Part shown: piece after piece, positions 1 through 5,950 of the stretch
Numbering within the stretch: the stretch's first letter is position 1
How the letters are laid out: every line of letters starts with the position of its first letter
NCBI GenBank assembly: GCA_028292785.1
Contig: JAQGLQ010000346.1
Location: 1-5,950 of the forward strand
Reading direction: 5' to 3'
Length of the DNA stretch: 5,950 bases
Origin: Noviherbaspirillum sp.
GTDB lineage: Bacteria; Pseudomonadota; Gammaproteobacteria; Burkholderiales; Burkholderiaceae
Notes under the pieces: model-generated
Seen by the model: only the letters and a program-made list of their open reading frames with translations
What the model was told of the DNA's origin: nothing
Database searches by the model: none
Made by a program: the position numbers and the translations under genes

Positions 1-167
1 CTTTGCGCGAAGGCCTCGCGCGCAAGCATTTCCGCCAATGCGCCACCTGCTATCGACCCGACGGCGAGCTGTCTGATGAAGGTGCGGCGCGATTCGAAGA
101 CCTCACGCGGCGTGATTTCCGATGCGAATGGGATATCGATTCCATTCGGATTGCGTTTGATCAACAT
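1..167 (-). CDS. msrP: Periplasmic methionine sulfoxide reductase catalytic subunit MsrP (YedY-like), N-terminal part
   Basis: Only the first 55 codons are present; the gene runs off the left edge. The start is the ATG at 167-165, with GGAG five bases upstream (173-176 on the plus strand). The peptide begins MLIKRNPNGIDIPFASEITP. A twin-arginine motif, SRRTFIRQ, lies at residues 27-34, followed by a hydrophobic alanine/glycine-rich stretch and a likely signal-peptidase site near AFA at residues 52-54. That is a Tat signal, as expected for a cofactor-loaded periplasmic enzyme. The 'EITPR' segment just before the Tat motif is a feature I recall from proteobacterial MsrP proteins. MsrP is a molybdopterin enzyme that reduces methionine sulfoxide in periplasmic proteins and takes electrons from the membrane heme protein MsrQ. 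Its cofactor domain lies outside the window, so the name rests on the N-terminus alone; another Tat substrate is possible. Confidence 0.7.
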   Translation of the reverse strand, partial: MLIKRNPNGIDIPFASEITPREVFESRRTFIRQLAVGSIAGGALAEMLAREAFAQ

Positions 168-221
168 GGCTTCTCCATCAGTTCAGGTGGCCTGCTTTTG
201 TCGGTCAGGGTAGTGGCAACC

Positions 222-256
222 TTACACTAAATTAGTTATTTCATTTTTCGACGCAA
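222..256 (-). promoter_or_regulatory. Possible sigma70-type promoter for msrP
   Basis: Read on the minus strand, a TTGCGT box (256-251) and a poor TAATTT box (234-229) are separated by 16 bases in an AT-rich patch. Transcription from here would give a leader of about 55 nt before the msrP ATG. The -10 match is weak, so this is only the best candidate in the 168-335 spacer. I see no gene or other clear element in the rest of that spacer. Confidence 0.25.
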
Positions 257-335
257 GATGAGGGGATCGCCGCTGCGCTACCGCAGGCGATTTCTTGCTG
301 AACCAGGGAGGGATGTAAGGACGGGGGCGAAGCAA

Positions 336-365
336 GCCGGGGCTGGAATCGATTCCAGCCCCGGC
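336..365 (-). terminator. Perfect 30-bp palindrome after ccsB, probable terminator hairpin
   Basis: GCCGGGGCTGGAATC is followed directly by its exact reverse complement. The RNA can fold into a very stable GC-rich stem of about 13 bp with a four-base TCGA loop. It begins nine bases after the ccsB stop codon, the expected place for the end of the cytochrome operon. On the minus strand it is followed only by TTGCTTC, a poor U-tract, so termination may be incomplete or the hairpin may mainly protect the 3' end. Because it is a perfect palindrome, it would also fold on the plus strand, where AAATTATTC follows. Confidence 0.6.
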
Positions 366-374
366 AAATTATTC

Positions 375-1526
375 TTACAGCTCGCCGTAAGAGTGAAGAC
401 CGGAGAGGAACATGTTGACGCCGAGGAAGGCGAATGTGGTTACAAACAGGCCGACCACTGCCCACCATGCGGCCACTTGACCACGCAGGCCCTTCATCAG
501 ACGCATATGCAGCCACGCCGCATAGTTGAGCCAGACGATCAGCGCCCAGGTTTCCTTCGGGTCCCACGACCAGTAGCCGCCCCATGCTTCGGCTGCCCAC
601 AGCGCGCCGAGAATGGTGGCGATCGTGAAGAAAGCGAAGCCGACCGCGATCGATTTGTACATCACGTCATCGAGCACCTCCATCGACGGCAGGCGGTCGA
701 CGAGCAGGCCCTTGGATTTGAGCAGATACGCGATGCCGACCATGGCCGCCAATGCAAACGTGCCGTAACCGATGAAATTCGCCGGCACGTGGATCTTCAT
801 CCACCAGCTCTGCAACGCCGGTACCAGCGGCTGGATTTCATGCGCCTCTCTGCTGATCATGTACCACAGCAGAAAGCCGACCGCCGCCGAAATGATCAGC
901 ATGACAAAGGGGCCGAGCTGGCGTGTCGCATAGTGCTGTTCGTAATACAGATAGAACAGCGCGGTGATCATGCAGAAAAGAATGAATACTTCGTACAGAT
1001 TCGAAACCGGAATATGCCCGATGTCGGGTCCGACCAGATAAGACTCATACCAGCGCACCAGCATGCCGGTGAAACCGAGGATGACCGCGGCCCAGCACAG
1101 CTTGCTGCCGATGGCGCCGCCGAAATCCGACTTCATCGCCAACCCGCCCCAGTAAAACAGGGTGGACAGATAAAACAGCGTGCACATCCAGAGAATCGCG
1201 GACTGGCTCGAAAGCAGGTATTTCAGGAAGAACTTCGTATTCGCCGATTCCAGCGTGCCGCCATACAAGTAAATCGCCGACAGCGCGAGCACGGCAAGCA
1301 AGGGCATCAGCCAGCGCACCGGCTTCCAGTGCCACCCGAGCCACGCGAAGGTCGGCGCCGTCAGCAGCAGTACCGCTTTCTCATACACATCCATGTGCGC
1401 GCTGTAGCGGTTGAGCGCAAAAAGCGCCCCGGCTACCAGCGCCAATGCGTACAGCCAGTCGACCACGGTCAGGCGCCTGAAAAAGCCCGGTGGGGTCGAA
1501 TAAATATTTGTTTGCGTCAATTCCAT
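375..1526 (-). CDS. ccsB: Cytochrome c biogenesis protein CcsB (CcsA/ResC family heme handling protein)
   Basis: This is a 383-residue polytopic membrane protein of the System II heme handling family. With ResB it moves heme to the outer face of the inner membrane and attaches it to CxxCH motifs of apocytochromes c. The diagnostic tryptophan-rich WWD motif, WGGYWSWDPKETW, is at residues 315-327. Three histidines fit the family's heme ligands by spacing: H246 (KIHVPANF) and H378 (GLHSYG) on the periplasmic face flanking the WWD loop, and H340 (WLHMRL) in a membrane segment. That assignment is inferred by comparison with the fused CcsBA proteins. Many hydrophobic segments span the whole length. 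I chose the ATG at 1526: GGAG lies six bases upstream of it, but only three from an in-frame TTG at 1529. The gene follows resB by 47 bp, so co-translation in one operon is likely. Its C-terminus appears complete. Names in the family are confused: CcsA, CcsB and ResC are used for the same protein. Confidence 0.95.
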   Translation of the reverse strand: MELTQTNIYSTPPGFFRRLTVVDWLYALALVAGALFALNRYSAHMDVYEKAVLLLTAPTFAWLGWHWKPVRWLMPLLAVLALSAIYLYGGTLESANTKFFLKYLLSSQSAILWMCTLFYLSTLFYWGGLAMKSDFGGAIGSKLCWAAVILGFTGMLVRWYESYLVGPDIGHIPVSNLYEVFILFCMITALFYLYYEQHYATRQLGPFVMLIISAAVGFLLWYMISREAHEIQPLVPALQSWWMKIHVPANFIGYGTFALAAMVGIAYLLKSKGLLVDRLPSMEVLDDVMYKSIAVGFAFFTIATILGALWAAEAWGGYWSWDPKETWALIVWLNYAAWLHMRLMKGLRGQVAAWWAVVGLFVTTFAFLGVNMFLSGLHSYGEL

Positions 1527-1532
1527 CAATAT

Positions 1533-1536
1533 CTCC
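1533..1536 (-). promoter_or_regulatory. Shine-Dalgarno that sets the ccsB start
   Basis: On the minus strand, GGAG lies six bases before the ATG at 1526-1524. An in-frame TTG directly precedes that ATG but would leave only three bases of spacing. The ATG is therefore the better start, giving 383 rather than 384 residues. Confidence 0.7.
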
Positions 1537-1568
1537 GTCTTGCTGCAATATCGCTTGCGTTGTCCGTG

Positions 1569-1582
1569 CCGGCTTACGCCGG
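1569..1582 (-). repeat. Short inverted repeat over the resB stop codon
   Basis: CCGGC and GCCGG form a 5-bp stem with a four-base loop that contains the resB stop codon. There is no U-tract, so it is not an obvious terminator. It could tune mRNA stability or coupling between resB and ccsB, or be chance in GC-rich sequence. Confidence 0.3.
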
Positions 1583-3700
1583 ATCCCGCCCTTGCATCAG
1601 GCGCATTTTCAACGCTTCAAATTCCTTTTCGAAATCGAGGGTCTTGCGTTGCGAGCTCATTGCCATCAGGGCGCGCGACCGATCGCCTTCTTCCGACTTC
1701 ACCCATACCCACAGCCGCCGCTCCCGGATGTAGAACATGGAGAAGATACCGAGGACCAGGAGTAGACAACCGAAGTACACCACGTTCTTGCCCGGCGAGC
1801 GCGTGACCTGAAGCACCGACGCCTTCACTTCCTCGAATTCCTTCAACTGCAAATAGACCGGGGCTCCGTAAAAAGACGCATCCGAGTAGGCATTGGTTGC
1901 AAGCTGCAAGAACCGTGCATGCTTTTCATCCGCTTCCGCCGGCTTCAGGCCATCCTTCTCGCGCGCGGCCTGCCACAACTCCCACAGACCGCCGTTGAGG
2001 ATCTTCATGAAAATTTCGGCGGCCTTCTGCTGTTCCTCTGCCGGTATCTTTTCGAGGAAAGCCGAGACGGCCATGAATCCCGCTTCCTTTTCGTTGCCGG
2101 CGAAGATCGACAGGCCTTTCAGCGTGGATTGCTCCAGCTGGCTCCGCAGCATGGCTGCATCCTCGCGCGCGGCCGGCATCGTATGCTGCGCATAGCGCCG
2201 CGCCGCCAGGGCACGCAATTCCGGGTCCAGCAAGGCCGCGCGCAAGCGCATCCATTCCTCGACCGTATCTTTATCGTCGGCAGGAATGCGCAGATAGCGG
2301 AATGGCTCGCTCGGCGAATTCCGCATGCCGGTGAGGAAGACGTAGGAACCGTCGACTTCTACCGGCACCATGTAATTGTGGAACTCGCGCGCCTGCCCCG
2401 TCTCGTCGCGCAGCTTGTACTGAACGCTGGGGCCGACATTCTTCAGATCCTTGCTCTTCGCGTTTTTCGCCGCCGAACCGAGGCGCTTGTCCAGGCCCGC
2501 GGCGAATGCTTCGTTGAAGCTTTTGCCGGTATCGACGGCGCGCACATCCTGTCCGTTCGACGCCATGTTCTCCACATTGAACGGCCTGAAGCCCGACCAC
2601 TCGACGGTGTACTTCGGACCCGAGGTCTTGCCCAGCGGTGTCGAACTGCCGACCTCGCCGGCTATATCGAAGGTATAGCTTTGCGCTCCGATCATCGGAT
2701 ACCCGACCAGCTTCAGCTTGCTGCCGCCATCGTCGAAGCTGGACTGGTACACCGCGATGCCCTTGTGGATGAGCGGCTCGTTGACCTTGATGGTCGCCGG
2801 AAAAGACTTTCCGGTGTCGTGGTCGCGCACTACCACCTCGCTCGCGAAGAGCTTGGGCATGCCGGTGGAATAATGCTCCACGACGAATTTCTTCAACTGG
2901 ATCGTAAAGGGCAGCTCCTGGATCAACACGCCGTTCTGCTGCGGAACGATCGCGGTGTTGCTGCTCGCGCCTTCGGGGATCATGGTGTTGCCGCGAAAGG
3001 TCGGGTTTCCAAGACCGAGACGATGCTGCGGCGGAATCTCCGCAATGATGCCGTTGCCGGCGAACGGCGTCTTCCCGAAGGCCCAGCGCTGAAAGCGGAT
3101 GGGCAGGTCCGAGTCGAGCAAGCCACCGATGCAGATGATGACGATCGCGCTATGCGCAAAGATATAGCCCCATTTGTTGCCGGCTCCCTGCTTGGCAGCG
3201 ATCAGTGTCGCACTGTCCTTTTCCAGGACCTTGATCTTGTAGCCGCTGCCGGCGATCACATTCGCCAACTGCTGAGTGAGCACGCCACGTGGCGCCGCCG
3301 CAGTCCACTCACCCTTGTGATGGAAATTGCGCAGCGACTGCTCGCGCACGTTTTCACGCCAGCTGCGCATATCCTTCAGCATCTTGGGCGCATTGCGCAC
3401 GATGCATAGGGAGGTGGACAGCACGAGGAAGCCCATGATCAGCAGAAACCACCATGCGGAATACACCGCGTAGAGGCCAAGCTTCTCGAACACCTCGAAC
3501 CAGAACGGGCCGAACTGATTCACATAATTCGGCATCGGCTCATTCTGTTTCAGCACGGTGCCGATCACCGAGGCGATGGCGATCAGCGACAACAGGCTGA
3601 TCGCAAAGCGCATGGACGAAGTGAGTTCGACCGCGTTAGCCAACCAGCGGCGCTCGGTCTTGAGCTGCAATCCAGCGGTACTTGTACTTGTGTCCATCAT
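1574..3700 (-). CDS. resB: Cytochrome c biogenesis protein ResB (System II)
   Basis: This 708-residue protein has the ResB architecture. An N-terminal membrane helix lies at about residues 30-50 (SMRFAISLLSLIAIASVIGT), followed by the conserved segment around LKQNEP. A second helix is at about 82-102 and a third at about 178-196. A large periplasmic domain covers about 200-635, and a last helix at about 638-657 ends in FYIRERRLWVWV, a typical ResB C-terminal signature. H183, in the third helix, sits where the fused CcsBA proteins carry a transmembrane heme-ligand histidine; this is inferred from position. ResB partners CcsB in heme export and in presenting apocytochrome c. Two adjacent ATG codons (3700 and 3697) are possible starts. 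Neither has a strong Shine-Dalgarno; the best is GACGAG directly next to the ATG. The gene lies 67 bp after the cytochrome c4 stop codon, with a terminator-like hairpin in between. The C-terminal 50 residues are charged and probably cytoplasmic. Confidence 0.95.
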   Translation of the reverse strand: MMDTSTSTAGLQLKTERRWLANAVELTSSMRFAISLLSLIAIASVIGTVLKQNEPMPNYVNQFGPFWFEVFEKLGLYAVYSAWWFLLIMGFLVLSTSLCIVRNAPKMLKDMRSWRENVREQSLRNFHHKGEWTAAAPRGVLTQQLANVIAGSGYKIKVLEKDSATLIAAKQGAGNKWGYIFAHSAIVIICIGGLLDSDLPIRFQRWAFGKTPFAGNGIIAEIPPQHRLGLGNPTFRGNTMIPEGASSNTAIVPQQNGVLIQELPFTIQLKKFVVEHYSTGMPKLFASEVVVRDHDTGKSFPATIKVNEPLIHKGIAVYQSSFDDGGSKLKLVGYPMIGAQSYTFDIAGEVGSSTPLGKTSGPKYTVEWSGFRPFNVENMASNGQDVRAVDTGKSFNEAFAAGLDKRLGSAAKNAKSKDLKNVGPSVQYKLRDETGQAREFHNYMVPVEVDGSYVFLTGMRNSPSEPFRYLRIPADDKDTVEEWMRLRAALLDPELRALAARRYAQHTMPAAREDAAMLRSQLEQSTLKGLSIFAGNEKEAGFMAVSAFLEKIPAEEQQKAAEIFMKILNGGLWELWQAAREKDGLKPAEADEKHARFLQLATNAYSDASFYGAPVYLQLKEFEEVKASVLQVTRSPGKNVVYFGCLLLVLGIFSMFYIRERRLWVWVKSEEGDRSRALMAMSSQRKTLDFEKEFEALKMRLMQGRDPA

Positions 3701-3706
3701 CTCGTC

Positions 3707-3737
3707 AAAAGCAAAAAGGGGTGGCCTTCGCCACCCC
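3707..3737 (-). terminator. Intrinsic terminator between the cytochrome c4 gene and resB
   Basis: On the minus strand, GGGGTGGC, a GAAG loop and GCCACCCC form an 8-bp perfect GC-rich stem (3718-3737). It is followed at once by TTTTT, then GC, then TTTT. This is a good rho-independent terminator. It ends only about six bases before the first resB ATG, so resB and ccsB must depend on readthrough or on a promoter upstream of the hairpin. A likely result is that the abundant cytochrome is made in excess over the membrane assembly proteins. Confidence 0.8.
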
Positions 3738-3767
3738 CATCCAATGTTTTATCGCTCTGTTTGTAGG

Positions 3768-4427
3768 TTATTTCAGTCCGGCGATGTAGTCCGACAGGGC
3801 CTGGATTTCGTCGTCGGAAAGCCGCTTCGCGATGGTCGTCATCTGAGGACTGTTCTTGCGCGCGCCCGAGCGGAAGGCAACCAGCTGCGCCGATGTGTAA
3901 TCCTGATGCTGACCAGCCAGGCGGGCGAACTGCGCGGGAATGCCGGCGCCGTTCGGTGCGTGGCATGCCGCGCATGCGGGCACGCTTTTCTCGGCGATTC
4001 CGCCGCGGAAAATCTTCTTGCCGAGCTCGATCGTGTCCTTGTTCTTCGCGGCACTTGGCTTCGGCGCCTGCTTGTCCAGATACGCGGCGATATTTTTCAT
4101 TTCCTCTTCCGTCATGCCCTTGGCGATCGGGGTCATGATCGGATTATTCCGCTGCGGGGTCTTGAAATCCGCGAGCTGCTTGTAAATATAAGACTCGTGT
4201 TGCGCTGACAGCTTCGGGTTTTGCACTATCGTGGAATTGCCGGCCGCGCCATGGCAGGAAACGCAGGCGGTGATATTGCGGGAAGCATCGCCATTCGTGT
4301 ACAAGGCTTCGCCTTTGGTGGCGTCGGCTTTGACAGCCTTGGGCCCTTCCGCTGCATGGGCGATGGAAGAAACCGCCAGCGACATGACAAACAAGGATTT
4401 CACAAACGGTAAAAACGCACGATTCAT
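3768..4427 (-). CDS. Diheme cytochrome c4, periplasmic
   Basis: This 219-residue exported protein carries two class I cytochrome c domains in tandem. The signal peptide covers about residues 1-25 (positive start, hydrophobic core, AHA before AEGP). Heme site one is CVSCH at 55-59, with M98 in the [11 protein letters not shown] segment as the likely axial methionine. Heme site two is CAACH at 152-156, with M196 in [13 protein letters not shown]. The two halves have similar spacing and the same 'PxMTxIAK' ending, which is the cytochrome c4 pattern and suggests an old duplication. The family carries electrons in the periplasm, often from the bc1 complex to terminal oxidases. AGGG lies seven bases before the ATG. 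Directly downstream on the same strand are resB and ccsB, whose products would attach its hemes. The gene is divergent from engB, an adjacency I also recall in pseudomonads. The family is clear; the exact electron partner is not. Confidence 0.95.
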   Translation of the reverse strand: MNRAFLPFVKSLFVMSLAVSSIAHAAEGPKAVKADATKGEALYTNGDASRNITACVSCHGAAGNSTIVQNPKLSAQHESYIYKQLADFKTPQRNNPIMTPIAKGMTEEEMKNIAAYLDKQAPKPSAAKNKDTIELGKKIFRGGIAEKSVPACAACHAPNGAGIPAQFARLAGQHQDYTSAQLVAFRSGARKNSPQMTTIAKRLSDDEIQALSDYIAGLK

Positions 4428-4583
4428 TCAGATACCCTGAGACTTGATTTTAAAATTCTGCCCTCGCGGCGGTGGACGTGCAGAGCGGCTTCGCATTTTG
4501 CGGCGCAACAACACATAACCGCTTATTGTACAATAGCTTTCGAGCATTTCGCTCCCGCAGCCGCATTTTCTCCTTCTCCTCCT
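4428..4583. promoter_or_regulatory. Divergent promoter region between cytochrome c4 and engB
   Basis: This 156-bp spacer must hold the start signals for both directions. On the plus strand, TACAAT (4529-4534) is a good -10 box for engB and would give a leader of about 43 nt, but no convincing -35 box stands at the right distance. On the minus strand, TAAAAT (4452-4447) could serve the cytochrome gene with a leader of about 13 nt, again without a good -35. Both boxes lie in perfect 10-bp palindromes, ATTGTACAAT (4525-4534) and ATTTTAAAAT (4447-4456). The first therefore also offers TACAAT on the minus strand. A missing -35 can mean activator dependence, which is inference. Confidence 0.45.
4566..4583 (+). 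promoter_or_regulatory. Pyrimidine-only leader tract before engB, no Shine-Dalgarno
   Basis: The 18 bases before the engB ATG contain only T and C, ending CTCCTTCTCCTCCT. There is no purine-rich ribosome binding site. The tract resembles the anti-Shine-Dalgarno end of 16S rRNA instead of its complement. Initiation probably depends on ribosomal protein S1 binding to the unstructured tract. There is no in-frame start codon between the likely promoter and this ATG. Confidence 0.6.
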
Positions 4584-5291
4584 ATGTCCCTACTTTGGCA
4601 AGCCCGTTTTTTCACCACGGTGAACCACCTTCGAGATTTGCCAAATTCGCAAGTGCCCGAAGTCGCATTTGCCGGTCGCTCCAACGCCGGCAAATCGAGC
4701 GCGATCAATATTCTCTGCAATCAGAAGAAGCTCGCATTTGCTTCCAAAACCCCCGGCCGCACGCAGCACATCAATTATTTTTCCATTGGCGGCGCGCATG
4801 TCGGGCAACATCGGAAGGACGAAACAAGGGTCGATGAAATCCGCGGCCTGCTGGTGGATCTTCCCGGATATGGTTATGCGGAAGTGCCGGGCGTGGCGAA
4901 AGACCACTGGAATCAGTTGCTCGGATCGTACATCCAGAAGCGCGAGCAATTGGCGGCGCTCATCCTGATTATCGATTCGCGCCGGCCGTTTACGGCCCTC
5001 GACATCCAGATGCTTGAATGGTTCGCGCCGACCGGCAAACCGATCCACTGCCTGCTTACCAAGGCGGACAAGCTCAATCGCAATGACTCCACCAATGCGT
5101 TACGCCTTGCGCGCAGCGTACTGAGCAGCTATGTTGATGAGCAGGGCCGGCCCTTCCCGTTTACCGTGCAACTTTTTTCAGCACTGAAACGCACCGGGCT
5201 CGACGAAGCGAATGACAAGATACTGTCCCTGCTTGGCTTAGATCAAGACGCTGGACCGGCGGATGAAACCGGCGCGGGCAATCCCGTTTGA
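4584..5291 (+). CDS. engB: Ribosome biogenesis GTP-binding protein EngB (YihA/YsxC)
   Basis: This is a 235-residue TRAFAC-class GTPase required for assembly of the large ribosomal subunit in bacteria where it has been studied. The GTP-binding motifs appear in order: G1 GRSNAGKS (31-38), G2 around KTPGRTQ (55-61), G3 DLPGYG (92-97), G4 TKAD (159-162) and G5 SALK (199-202). All key residues are present, so the enzyme should be active. Between G2 and G3, at about residues 70-87, there is a charged stretch ([20 protein letters not shown]) that makes this interval about 16 residues longer than my recollection of E. coli YihA. The last 20 residues are acidic and poorly conserved. The start at 4584 matches the family N-terminus ([20 protein letters not shown]) but has no Shine-Dalgarno. 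I see no plus-strand intrinsic terminator after the stop; the hairpin at 5334-5363 lacks a U-tract in this direction. Confidence 0.97.
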   Translation: MSLLWQARFFTTVNHLRDLPNSQVPEVAFAGRSNAGKSSAINILCNQKKLAFASKTPGRTQHINYFSIGGAHVGQHRKDETRVDEIRGLLVDLPGYGYAEVPGVAKDHWNQLLGSYIQKREQLAALILIIDSRRPFTALDIQMLEWFAPTGKPIHCLLTKADKLNRNDSTNALRLARSVLSSYVDEQGRPFPFTVQLFSALKRTGLDEANDKILSLLGLDQDAGPADETGAGNPV

Positions 5292-5326
5292 CGCGCGAAT
5301 GCCGCAGCGTCGCATTGCATCAGAAT

Positions 5327-5950
<624 letters not shown>

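Noticed and set aside
258..1733. Long plus-strand open frame of 491 codons
   Set aside because: It lies antisense to ccsB and runs into resB, both with clear family motifs. Its translation is rich in Arg, His and Gln with no recognisable domain, as expected for a shadow frame in GC-rich sequence.
1919..3409. Long plus-strand open frame of 496 codons
   Set aside because: It is antisense to resB, which carries the conserved N- and C-terminal signatures. The translation has no recognised motif and arginine-heavy composition.
5290..5311. GACGC/GCGTC inverted repeat just after engB as a terminator
   Set aside because: It is only a 5-bp stem with a 12-base loop and no U-tract, so it is likely chance in GC-rich sequence.

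Overview
The window looks like a core chromosomal segment of a betaproteobacterium, probably Burkholderiales and perhaps Oxalobacteraceae. I infer this from the moderately high GC, the protein sequences (EngB beginning [20 protein letters not shown], a magnesium-type HemB, a diheme cytochrome c4) and the order cytochrome c4 - resB - ccsB divergent from engB - hemB. I see no insertion sequence, phage gene, CRISPR array, tRNA or rRNA.

Left part, minus strand. Positions 1-167 hold the 5' end of a gene for a Tat-exported protein, most likely the periplasmic methionine sulfoxide reductase MsrP, cut by the window edge. Positions 375-4427 hold a minus-strand cluster for cytochrome c: a diheme cytochrome c4 (3768-4427), then ResB (1574-3700) and CcsB (375-1526), the two halves of the System II heme exporter and heme-attachment machine. 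ResB and CcsB would deliver heme to the two CxxCH sites of the cytochrome encoded just upstream. A hairpin-plus-U-tract terminator lies between the cytochrome gene and resB. A 30-bp perfect palindrome follows ccsB.

Right part, plus strand. engB (4584-5291), an essential ribosome-assembly GTPase, is divergent from the cytochrome gene across a 156-bp spacer. hemB (from 5520, cut by the right edge) makes porphobilinogen, the tetrapyrrole precursor of the heme that ResB/CcsB export.

The most interesting element is in the 228-bp engB-hemB spacer. Bases 5334-5457 are almost completely tiled by four consecutive hairpins. The last has a 10-bp perfect stem followed by eight U on the minus strand, a classic intrinsic terminator with no annotated gene upstream of it. 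Two of the loops, read on the minus strand, are CU-rich and match the anti-Shine-Dalgarno core (CUCCUCCC and UCCUCCCC). I call this a candidate minus-strand small RNA of about 130-155 nt. The flanking genes engB and hemB both lack a recognisable Shine-Dalgarno sequence, and the engB start is preceded by a CU-only tract that itself resembles the anti-Shine-Dalgarno.
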